A DNA stretch of 64,000 nucleotides from Ophiobolus disseminans (taxonomy: Eukaryota > Ascomycota > Dothideomycetes > Pleosporales > Phaeosphaeriaceae): positions 682,001-746,000 of the forward strand of contig MU006222.1 of the NCBI GenBank assembly GCA_010093685.1, written 5' to 3'. Shown here piece after piece: positions 12,876 through 22,148 of the stretch. Every line of letters starts with the position of its first letter. Within the stretch, counting starts at the first letter, position 1. The notes under the pieces were generated by a model, which saw only the letters and a list, made by a program, of their open reading frames with translations, did no database searches and was not told where the DNA came from. The position numbers and the translations under genes were made by a program.

Positions 12876-12973
12876 GTCGCGCTGCAAGGCTACTTAGGGG
12901 GAAGTTGTGAGCGCCTCTTTTTTTCTTCTTTAGCCGTGAGAGAGTGTGGAATCGTCTAGTGGATTTTGACACG

Positions 12974-15503
12974 ATGCGGTTTTGTTCGATAAGTGTGGCT
13001 TTCGCCATCGCCATTGGCAGCGTAGCGGGTAGTCCTGCTTCGTTCTTCAACTCTGGATATCTTGCTCGGGACGCGGGGTGAGTCATTATATTCCGTCTCT
13101 GAGATCCATACTCTAACCTCCGTTCTCAGGATAGAACAAAGACACGGCAAAGCAGAGTCATATGGCCCACTCAAAGCCTCCAAAGCCACACCCCCCTACT
13201 GGCTCGAAAACATCGCTCACAACGGCGAATCCTCGCACCTAAACGCCTCTGACAAGACCTCCTACACTGTTTTCCGCAATGTAGTAAAGGACTTCGGCGC
13301 AGACAACACGGGCAAAAAAGACGCAACGGCCGCGCTCCAGCGCGCCATCTCCACCGGCTCAACAACCGCAGACCGCGCATCCGGTCGTCTAGGGCACACC
13401 ACGCAACCCGCCGTAGTTTATATCCCGAGTGGAACGTACCTCATCTCCGCGACTTTGCAGCTATACGTCAGCACCATCGTGATTGGCGATCCAAACAACC
13501 TGCCCGTGTTCAAAGCCGCGAGTTCCTTCTCGAGCAATGTCATGCTCAACGGGCAGGACCCGAACCACCCCTCGCTGGGCATGTTCTACGCTGGAATCAG
13601 GAATGTGGTGTTCGACACTACGAGCGTTGCACCAGGGAGGAACTTCTCGGCGCTGGATTGGACGGTTAGTCAGGCGACGCAGGTGAATAATTTGGCGTTT
13701 AAGATGCCGGTTGGGAGTGCGCATACGGGTATAACGTGCCAGAATACGTTTTATTCGAATCTCATCCTCGTAAGTGGTTTGAATTAGTGAGTGAGTGGAG
13801 ATTGGCTGATAGTTTGTAGAACGATCTTGTCTTCGAAGGCGGAGCGTACGGTATCAACTTCCCCAATGGCATTCAGTGGGCGTTCAAAAACATCACTACT
13901 CGCGGCACAAAGGTGGGCATCAAGACTGTGGGCGCGCATGTCCTTGTGCAAGCGAGTGACTTCAGGGATGCCGATGTTGCCATTGATGGGTCAGGAGTGC
14001 AGGCATCTCTGACGGTACTCGACTCTGTGGGCGTGAACGTGGGGACATTTGTGCTTGCAGCGGACGCAAAGGGCGTTTCGAGGAACAATCTCATTATAGA
14101 GAATGTGAAGAACCCGGGCCGGACGGTTGTAGTTGGTTTAATGCCGGTTCTGCTGGGAGATGTGGTCGGGCAGTGGATTAGGGGGCCTGTGGTAAGTGAG
14201 CCATCCGACGAATTTCGCTCATCGGGGCTAATCAACGACAGTTCGCAGATGGCAAGACCACGTACCAGCCTGGCAAGCTTTTCAACAGCGCTCGTCCCGC
14301 TCCGCTTCTCGTCAATGGCAAGTACTTCACCATGCAGCAACCGTCATACCAGGAATTCGGCCTGGAGTCATTTGTCAACGTCAAGACAGTCGAGGGATTG
14401 GCTGTCAAGGGAGATGGCGTGACCGACGACAGCAAGAACATCAACAAGATCCTCAAGCAATATGCCGGATCCAAGATCATCTACTTCCCTTCTGGCACGT
14501 ACATTGTCGCAAATACCATGATAATCCCGTCCGGCTCCAGAATCGTGGGCGATTCGTACGGTACAGTCATCAGTGGCTCCGGGAAAGTCTTCTCGGACGC
14601 GAAGAAGCCAGTAGCGATGGTAAAGGTCGGAAATGCAGGAGACGTAGGTGTCGCCCAGCTCAGCGACTTGTTTTTGACGACTGCCGATATCCTGCCCGGC
14701 TGCAAAGTTGTAAGTCAACCCTTCCACTCTCAAGACCCACCAAGCTAACCCAACCAAAGCTTGAAGTCAACATGGCCGGCACCAAACCCGGCGACGTCGG
14801 CCTCTGGAACGTCCAATACCGCATCGGCGGCGGCATGGGATCCAAAGTACGCACAAACTGCGGCGGCTCGCAAGCTGACTGTCTCGCCGTCTGGGGCCTC
14901 TTGCATCTAACCCCAAGCTCCAGCGCCTACATCGAAAACATGTGGGGCTGGACCGCCGACCACGACCTCGACGGCAGCCTACCGCAAAACATCGCGTCCG
15001 GGCGCGGCGCCCTCATCGAAGCGAAGAAAGGCACCTGGCTCCTCGGCACCTCCATGGAGCACCACGTGCTCTACCACTACAACTTCCAAAACGCAGAGAA
15101 CGTCTACGCCGGCCTGCAACAGACTGAGACGCCGTATTGGCAAGGCGTGCAACCAAACACCCTCGCGCCCTGGCCCTGGGCCGACGCGCTGGCGCCTACG
15201 GATCCGATGTTCAAGAACTGCGCTGCGAACAATACGTATTGCCGCATGGCGTGGATGGAAATCATCTACAACTCCAAGGACTTGGTGCTGTACAGCGCGT
15301 CGGACCTAGCGTATATTTTCAGCCCGGGGACGCAAACGAATGCGATCGACGTCAAGGGGAACCAGCGGGTGCGGTTGTATGGGACGAATACGCTGCACTT
15401 CCAGAACATTTTCACGGGGGATGGGCAGGTGCTTGTGCCGAAGCAGAACGGGAGTGCGGGGGGGTTTGAGATGGATTCTGTGGCGGGGTACTTTGAGGGA
15501 TAG
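12974..15503 (+). CDS. Secreted glucan exo-1,3-beta-glucosidase, GH55 family
   Basis: Five exons: 12974-13077, 13130-13769, 13820-14191, 14242-14709 and 14760-15503, 776 codons (775 aa). The start MRFCSISVAFAIAIGSVAGS is a signal peptide. The protein has two pectate-lyase-like beta-helix halves. The first opens around FRNVVKDFGADNTGKKDAT and IPSGTYLIS. The second opens around VKGDGVTDDSKNINKIL and YFPSGTYIV. That tandem double beta-helix architecture and the ~770-residue length are typical of GH55 enzymes, which release glucose or oligosaccharides from beta-1,3-glucan outside the cell (cell-wall turnover or attack on other fungi). The C-terminal half keeps the conserved MWGWTADHDLDG region. 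Third-position bases switch from C-rich to G-rich toward the 3' end. I did not assign the catalytic glutamate individually. Confidence 0.9.
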
Positions 15504-16167
15504 AGTTGACGTTGTTAATGATGTTGCGATGAAGAGCAGCGGTGTGATTATTGATGGTGCAGTTCCGTTCCGCGCCTATCCGTACACGTGACACCTCTTC
15601 ACAGCTTCGTGACCATTTGAGGCACATACTCACCTTCTCCTTGGGCTGCAGGACACATCAGATACTCCATCGTTAGCCGACTCTACATCATCGCTCCGTG
15701 CGCATCCATCTTCCTTCTCTCAACGGAGGGCTACTTCATCCACGTTAGAGGCGGAGAGGAGTGACAAACCACGACCGATTGCCACCATCTTGTTTTTAGA
15801 GGCTCTAAAGCCATTCTCTGGAGGGCGATATACCTCAACCAGCCTATTAAACACTCATCATTCTCAAAACCAACACAAGACATTCATGAACAGCAAGAAA
15901 TTACCATTCACACTAAACTTATCTCCTCAGTACTAAAACCCGCCGGAACTAGCCGGACTTTGTCAACCCCTCAAAACGACCATGTAAATGCTGAACCCAC
16001 GCAAACCCCATGCAATGCCAAAACGCGTAACCATGTAAATGCTTTCCCAAAGAAACAAAAAACGCCGCGAAAATGCATCAAGGTATGCAAGTTATAGCTA
16101 AAAAGGAAAATTGTTTTTCGTGCTGGAACCAGCCCAGCAAACATTCATCAATCGACAGCCATTACAT
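15504..16167. other. Convergent intergenic region
   Basis: 3' ends of the glucanase (+) and the 595-aa gene (-) face each other here. The sequence is A/C-rich (aaacccaaac-type runs) with no supported gene; it presumably holds both 3' UTRs. Confidence 0.5.
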
Positions 16168-17955
16168 CTACCCAACGCTCTTACCCCTCTTGCCCTTTCC
16201 GCACTCCCGCTTGCTAAGCGGCTCATCGGGGAAGACCCAGCCCCTGACACGCTTCGCCTCGCGCTTCTCGCCGAGCTGGGGCTTGGGGATCCAAGTATCT
16301 TTCTCAAGGTGGTTGTGACGCGTGAGGGCAGCCGGGCCGCCGACGTCCATGCGCCAGGTGCCCATGCCCTCGAAGGGGTTCTCCTTAGCGAGCATGTGCA
16401 AATACCACAGCGCGAGACTGGCTGTGAGTTGCACGTCGCCGGTCTCTGGGTGTGCGCCCTTGGTAGACAGGCTGATGGGCGCCGAGGTCTCGAGATACCC
16501 GAAGATGGGGACGCCGGTCTGAGCGTTGACGGTGGTTGGGTCGACGGTTGCCGACTCTGAGGGGCCGCCGCAGCGGACGCAGAGGAGCTCGATCTCGGTC
16601 ATGATGAAGCCGTAGCGGCAGCCGTGCTCGCGCATAACGCGGTGCAGGTGTGCGAGGCCCTGGAGATAAAGGACTTGCTTGGGGGGAGACTCGCTGCGCA
16701 TGCCGGTGTTCCAGTTGTCGTAGCACTTGACAAGACCGACGACGCGGCCACGGCCTTCACCGAAGATGGTCTTCTCGTAGTCGGAGGGGTAGGAAGACAC
16801 GAAGTCGGGCTGGGTGCGCATGCCCGGGATGGGCTTGACGGCGCGCATGACCATGTGGGTGTTGCCCTGAGCGACCTTGAGAGCGGCATTGACCTTGTTG
16901 GCATAGTAGTTGTTGCAGATATCCTGGAGGGCGGACTCGTTCTCGGGCTGCATGTTGGAACGGCATAGCTGGGGGAGGTATGAGGGAGCTAGAGGGACTT
17001 CAAGAAGAGGGAGGACAGAGGGAATAGACTTGATGGTGGAGATGTTGAAGTCTTCCCAGCTGCGGAGGTTGCGAATGTCCCACCAGAAGTGGTTGTTGAT
17101 GCCGCGGGGTGCGCTTGTCACGCGACGGACCAGAGAGGGAGATGGGTTGGTGGAGGAGAGGTACTCGAGCAGATTAGAGGTAGGCGCGACAGGCTGGAAG
17201 CTATCAAAGCTAACGTCTGTGAAGGATGGGTACTGGACAGCTGGCGCGGCCTCGAACTCTGGGACAGCAAAGTCTTGAATTGAGGTGGCGGTGTAGCTTG
17301 GGATCTCCTGGACAGTGGTGAATGTGGATGGGAGGGAAGTGACCAGGCTCAGGTTCGACGAAGGGGCACCAGAGGCGGTCACGTAGCTGGGGAGGTTGCG
17401 GTAGGTGGGGAAGCCATACCGGCTGATTACGTTCTCGTCGACGCTTCCAGCAGACTCGGATCGCACGTGACGCGACCTGTTCGCTGAGGAGGAACGAGAA
17501 TGGGGACCCATGTATGATGATGCTCGGCGGCCTTCCTGAGGCGTGAAGACGATTGGAGAGTTGAGAGTGGAGAGGTTGAAGTCGTATGAGGAAGTGGAAA
17601 TAGGTGATGTCAGAGTGCTGTGGCCACTGAGCATGTTGTTGTGATTAAAAGGGCTGGAGCCACGGCGGACCATCGAGGCCGGCCGTGAGTATGGGCTGTA
17701 GCCATAGCCGACACTGGAGGTAGACGTCGTCCGGCGATGTCTGATGGGACCCTGGGTAGGCTCGGCTACCTGGTCTTGCGTGCGAACCTTGGGGAGGAGG
17801 AGAGGTCCATTCTGCCTGATGGGTGATCGTGGCGGCGTTGGGGCGGAGTGGACATCTGGTGATGAGCCTTGCGAGTAGTATGTGGCATCGGAGCCAACAC
17901 TGCCCGGCATGTAACTGAAGGAGTTTGTGGGAGGGGTTGTTTGGCGGCTGTACAT
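16168..17955 (-). CDS. Conserved ascomycete hypothetical protein, 595 aa
   Basis: A single uninterrupted frame of 595 residues. Residues 1 to about 230 are Ser/Pro/Thr/Tyr-rich and look disordered (MYSRQTTPPTNSF, TPPRSPIRQNG, SRSSSANRSRHVRSES). The C-terminal ~300 residues look folded, with motifs such as HFWWDIRNLRSWEDFN, NYYANKVNAALKVAQ, GLVKCYDNWNTGMRSE, HGCRYGFIMTEIELLCVRCG and ALWYLHMLAKENP. It ends with a basic tail rich in Lys and Arg. The C-terminal block feels like one I have seen in unnamed Pezizomycotina proteins, but I cannot attach a characterised domain and no catalytic motif is obvious. No signal peptide or membrane segment. Codon use and the contrast between a low-complexity N-half and an ordered C-half support a real gene. 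The first ATG of the frame is used; an upstream ATG in the leader is out of frame. Confidence 0.75.
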   Translation of the reverse strand: MYSRQTTPPTNSFSYMPGSVGSDATYYSQGSSPDVHSAPTPPRSPIRQNGPLLLPKVRTQDQVAEPTQGPIRHRRTTSTSSVGYGYSPYSRPASMVRRGSSPFNHNNMLSGHSTLTSPISTSSYDFNLSTLNSPIVFTPQEGRRASSYMGPHSRSSSANRSRHVRSESAGSVDENVISRYGFPTYRNLPSYVTASGAPSSNLSLVTSLPSTFTTVQEIPSYTATSIQDFAVPEFEAAPAVQYPSFTDVSFDSFQPVAPTSNLLEYLSSTNPSPSLVRRVTSAPRGINNHFWWDIRNLRSWEDFNISTIKSIPSVLPLLEVPLAPSYLPQLCRSNMQPENESALQDICNNYYANKVNAALKVAQGNTHMVMRAVKPIPGMRTQPDFVSSYPSDYEKTIFGEGRGRVVGLVKCYDNWNTGMRSESPPKQVLYLQGLAHLHRVMREHGCRYGFIMTEIELLCVRCGGPSESATVDPTTVNAQTGVPIFGYLETSAPISLSTKGAHPETGDVQLTASLALWYLHMLAKENPFEGMGTWRMDVGGPAALTRHNHLEKDTWIPKPQLGEKREAKRVRGWVFPDEPLSKRECGKGKRGKSVG

Positions 17956-19502
17956 GATGAATGGGGTGAAGCTACCAGACTGTGATGTGTGAGAACCAAT
18001 CGCCAGTAGACCGAGGACATGTCATGACTTACGCTATGGACAAGTATAGTGAGATGGTAAGATTATCGAATAGTGATTAAGAGGAGGTCCAGCTCCGGTG
18101 TCTAAGGCAGAATGCAAGTCGAACAGAAGGAAAGGAAAGAACTCGTGTCAGACCCGTGGGCAGTGCTCGCTGAAATGCTCGAAGCTTGATGATGGAGTGG
18201 TGGATGCGGCACGGTGCTGTACTTATCCTTCACGCCCAGGAAGAACTGAGGACCAGTGCTCACGACGCGCTAAGACACCTGAAACACGATGCATCGAGGT
18301 CTGGTATGGTGGGCCGGTAACATGTAGCGGTCTGGCGGCAGTATCACAAGAGAGTCGTTCTACAACATGGAGCCTCACAAGGCGCCTGAAACATAGCGCT
18401 GCTGGCAGGGCGAGTACGTGGGACGGTCGGCAGAACGTGTCTAGCAGAGGTCCCGTCTGCTATTTTGGCTGCGGTATGCGCTCGAAGCAGTCCGGCCCCA
18501 GTGCTGTGCGGCGTCTTAGTGGCCAGCGACATGAGGTCGCAGAAAAACGCGTCCCAAAGCAGCAAGCGCGAGCGAGGCGCTTGCAGATGGGGCGGCTGGC
18601 TAGGATGAAACCGGGCTGGTCGGCGCCGCACTGCGATTCTGGTGTAATCCTGTTGTCCATGATGGCAGCGGTCTGGGGCGGCAGTTTGAGGTTGGCAGAG
18701 ACGAGGGAGCGAATGGGTGGTCGTCGTGGACGTTGTTTAGCGCCTATGCAGGCGTCCGTGCGCGGTCCCGCGAGACGTGGGGCAGATGCTTGTCGATGCA
18801 GCCCGTTAAGAGTCATCGTCGACGAGAAGCCATCGATTGGCCCTCGCCGCTCCAGCGTTTCCAAACGTGCATGCGAGCCGTGTCCCCAGCATCCCGAACA
18901 TGCACGAACAGTGACTCACAGTGGGCGACGAGAGGCCTTTCACGACTATAACACGCTCTGCTGTCGCTCGCTGCACGACGCGTTGTTGTGGAGCGCGTCG
19001 TGATGCTGTCTTTCCGGGTCTCAGGCCTCGCCCACCTCTGCACGTCTTCTGCGTCGCCAGCAAGGCCATCTATTGCGCGCGGAACCGTCCGAACGTCAGT
19101 TTGCGCTGCCGGGTGTCGTTCTTGTCCGACGTACCTCCACTCTGGCCACCCCATTGGCTGCACTCCACCTGCCCAATCGAAGCGCCGACACTGTCAAACG
19201 TTGCACCCGAAAACGCTGTCGTGGGGAAATATTGGTCCCCCCGAAGAGCCTCACGCGAGGTGCTAAGCGCCCACTGTCCCCGAAGTGGGTGTATTAGGTT
19301 TAATTAGCGATAACACTGGGCACCAAATATAGCCCAAACGAGCATCCAGACCTCAAACCGGTAGGAAGAAAGGCCGTTAATTGCTTTAAACCGGTAATTA
19401 GCTGTCAAACACCCCCAAGGTCTTGTCGCCTCATCGAGCGCCGACCTCACCCTCCGCGAAGAGTGGCTCGTCGTCAGTTGTGGCTCATCTCGGTTTCAAA
19501 AG
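17956..19502. other. 1.5-kb spacer upstream of the 595-aa gene
   Basis: GC-rich to about 19300, then more mixed. Contains an open frame of 301 codons (18098-19003, +) with Arg/Ser/Cys-rich, structureless composition that I do not accept as a gene. Most of the stretch is probably promoter and long 5' leader of the minus-strand gene ending at 17955. A more A/T-rich block with two aaaccggta words lies at about 19295-19400. Confidence 0.4.
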
Positions 19503-19800
19503 CCTCATATGTCATGCTTTGATCTACGCGCCCGTTTACCCTCCGACCACCTGGTCAGCCCAGCGTCGGAACATGTCTTGCCCCTTTCAATGATCGTCCC
19601 TTGCGCAAAGACCCCATCCGTAGAGCCTCATTGCCATGCTTGACCGTACGCGCCCAGATATATCAGCCGCATCGGACAAAGACGCTCGCCTTGTCAAGGT
19701 TTCGCCTTACACCAAGACGCGCCCTCGTCATCTCGGTCCGAACAACCTCACTTTATGCTTTGCCGTACGCGCCCTGGATGCCCGTTGCTCGGCAGCTTCG
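19503..19800. repeat. Degenerate ~120-bp tandem repeats, 3 copies
   Basis: The word cctca....catgctt..g...tacgcgccc recurs starting at 19503, 19626 and 19746, a spacing of 123 and 120 bp. The segment just before the first and third copies also matches (catctcggt...aa). Unit bodies otherwise diverge. The third copy ends just beyond the stop codon of the minus-strand oxidoreductase, so the array lies in its 3' flank. It may be an old tandem duplication. Confidence 0.5.
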
Positions 19801-19806
19801 AGGCAC

Positions 19807-21610
19807 CTACTGCTTGTGCAACTCTCCCTCGACCTTTTCGTTCCACCACTTCTTCCAGTCTACTACCGTACGAGCAGTCCGCGCCTCTTCTGCAGCAAAC
19901 ACGACAGCATGGCTCCTGAAGGCCTCCTCGAGGTCGCACCCCAGAAACTCTCGCTGTGCCGTAGCTGCTGGCATAGCCTCGTTGTCCACCGCGTTCACGG
20001 CCATGAGGAACTGTCTCACGAGCCCCTCGTCCCCACCACCATGGCCACCGCCTGCTTGGTGGGGCTCATGTGTCTCCGTTTGACCGGTCGAGAAGTTGTG
20101 GACACGTATGGTGCTGCTGTCGTATTCAATCTCCCCTTTGGTACCGTATATGCGCCCACGCCGCTCGCATATCTTCTCTGTGAAGGCGACCATGTGGAAC
20201 TGTGCAGTTTTTGCTCCTCTGTTCTTCAACTCTGGCCTTCCTTCTTCATCTGTCGAGAGCGGATCGTCGTGCCATGTGATGGTAACACATTGGTCGTCGC
20301 ATACGTCGTTGTCTGCTTCCCATACGCACCTCCCAAACCACGGACGTGCCTCTACCTCTGCCGTAGGAGTGCCAGAGGTGTAGTCCTCAGTAAGATTCTC
20401 GAGCAGTTGCTTTGCCGCAGCCTCCTTCCCTGAAGTCTTGTAAATATCTTCGATCTCCGGGTTGACAATCTTGACGGGCCAGCCTGTGTTTCCAGAGCCA
20501 AGGTGTCTATCATGACTAGGTAAGATTCGAGGTCAGCATTCTCTTACAGGCTATCTCAGGTCCTAGATGTACTCACTAGATCTTCTTTGCGCTGTACTCA
20601 CACTCTGGCTCATACGCACACGACATACAGTTGGTCGCATCAGCCGCCTCCTTGGGCTTCCTCGCGCGCCGGAAGAACTTCCTGCTTCCAGTCGACGTAA
20701 TGTAAGACGGTAAATGTGGTGTCTGTTCTGCGTTCGTCGGTGGAGTACAAAGCATCCACATCAAGAAGTCAATGTCATGGCATGACTTGGTGAGTAGCGA
20801 GGGCGCGGTTGTAGATTCCTTGCGCCAGTTGCCCCTTCAACACATTAGTAATGTCATATTAGAGGTAGAAAGCAATACGTACCGCACATAGGAGTGGCTG
20901 AAATGCCACCAACCAACCGGCTCGACATGCTCAATACTCATCACATCTCCAATAACGCCCTGATCCAAGACCAGATGCCTCAGGAGCATGTTGTGCGGCG
21001 AGTAGCGAAGAACATGGCATATGCCAAAGACAGTCTCCTTGTGCTTCGTCGTTCCATTAGCTTCTCCATCAATATGCCCATTGACCTCTCCCTTAGCATG
21101 TCCATTCTCCTGCACCCCCTTTCCCCCCAACGCCCCCAAGATCCTCACACAGCTCCCCAACCCCGTACTCAACGGCTTCTCACAGCAAACATGCACCCCC
21201 AGCCCCGCAATCCCCAACAGCACCTCCTCATGCATCTCATCCAGCACACACACAAACACCACATCCACGTGCACGGGCGCATACCCCCCAGGACCCGTCA
21301 GTCCCTCTCCTGTGGCAGCGCTCTCGCGCCGCGCAGTCTCGTACTTGACCCAGTCGCGCCAATCTGGAAACGCGGATCCGAATGCTGGCACGCGGTCGGC
21401 GCCCCATATGAAGCGGCGTCCGAAGGCGGCGCGCTTGTGTGCATTGGGCTCGCATACGGCGGCGATGGTGGCGTTGGTGCTGGAGAGGGCGGCTTTGGCG
21501 TACGAGGTTCCGCGGCTGCCGGCGCCAATTATGAGGATGCGGGGTGGGGAGGGGAAGGTTTGATGTTGGGGGGGATTGAGGAAGGTTGAGGTGGTGGTGG
21601 AGGTTGGCAT
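19807..21610 (-). CDS. Gfo/Idh/MocA-family NAD(P)-dependent oxidoreductase
   Basis: Three exons on the minus strand: 21610-20883, 20834-20577 and 20515-19807, 565 codons (564 aa). The N-terminal Rossmann motif RILIIGAGSRGTSYAKA, then VDVVFVCVLDEMHEEV and VHVCCEKPLS (the EKP motif) identify the family. The middle GICHVLRYSPHNMLLRHL, and HDIDFLMWML after the first intron, match the C-terminal alpha/beta domain. Reactions in this family are oxidation or reduction of sugars, inositols or similar substrates; the true substrate cannot be told. A Cys cluster (CMSCAYEPECEY) and an Asn/Gly-rich insert near residue 225 (NGHIDGEANG) are notable. The start at MPTSTTTS was chosen because it directly precedes the Rossmann fold. 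The frame stays open upstream to 21829, but that extension has no family-like sequence. Confidence 0.85.
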
Positions 21611-22148
21611 TGTTGGTGATGTGGTAATGGGGAGGAGTTGGATGGAAAGTATTGTGGGAGTGAGAGTTGATGTTTGTGATCTTTCTGGAAGAGGTAGGAA
21701 CCACCCAAAAGTATTGTTATGCAGACTACCAAATTCAAATCTTGCTTCGTAGCTTCCACTGATGGATGAACGCAGGCTTATCGCATGTCCAATGTGGCTG
21801 CCTGATGAAAATGTTGCTTGACCGGTCAAATGAGGGGAAGCCTGGTGCTAGAGTACGAGTGTAGCATTAGAGGATTGTGTGCATTTCATGTTACATTGCA
21901 GAGCAGCCAAGAATGGTGGTCGATTCAAGGTAGGCAATCACGGTGTGGGGTTCTTGCTTAGGACAAAAGGTCAGCCAATGAGATCATCGCTGATAAATCG
22001 TGTAATTATGTTCTGTACACGACTCTACTTCGCATCGAAGCGAGTGTCACCTAGTCTACCGTCTAAAAGGCAGAAAGCCACGGAATGCGACATGGCGTTC
22101 TCCAAGTGCCTGTATGGAGAACGCCGTAATGCCTATTGACAAATGGGT
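21611..22148. other. Spacer between oxidoreductase and UBP16
   Basis: Promoter of the oxidoreductase on the left and 3' flank of the UBP16-like gene on the right. The frame continuing upstream of the oxidoreductase start to 21829 is not protein-like. Nothing else supported. Confidence 0.45.

Larger units (their letters stand above)
10171..12973. other. 2.8-kb gene-poor region between TOR and GH55 glucanase
   Basis: No reading frame here resembles a known protein or has the codon pattern of the neighbours; all frames are short. The first ~250 bp is probably TOR 3' UTR. A promoter-like block sits at 10691-10722. A purine run (gagagggagagagagaggag) lies near 10937-10956. Between about 11190 and 12180 short motifs recur in degenerate form, for example ctcaccaaaagcatgtcg near 11728 and ctccaaaacatatcg near 11942, and agactaaaag near 11376 and 11838. 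This could be a decayed repeat. The last few hundred bases, including a TATA box at 12869-12875, belong to the glucanase promoter. Confidence 0.5.

Noticed and set aside
18098..19003. 301-codon open frame on the plus strand
   Set aside because: Arg/Ser/Cys/Gly-rich with no segment of ordered sequence, overlapped by long frames on the other strand. GC-rich DNA gives such frames by chance. It lies in the upstream region of the minus-strand 595-aa gene.
21611..21829. N-terminal extension of the oxidoreductase
   Set aside because: The open frame upstream of 21610 has no Rossmann-family sequence and is unlikely to be translated; the ATG at 21610 directly precedes the conserved fold.
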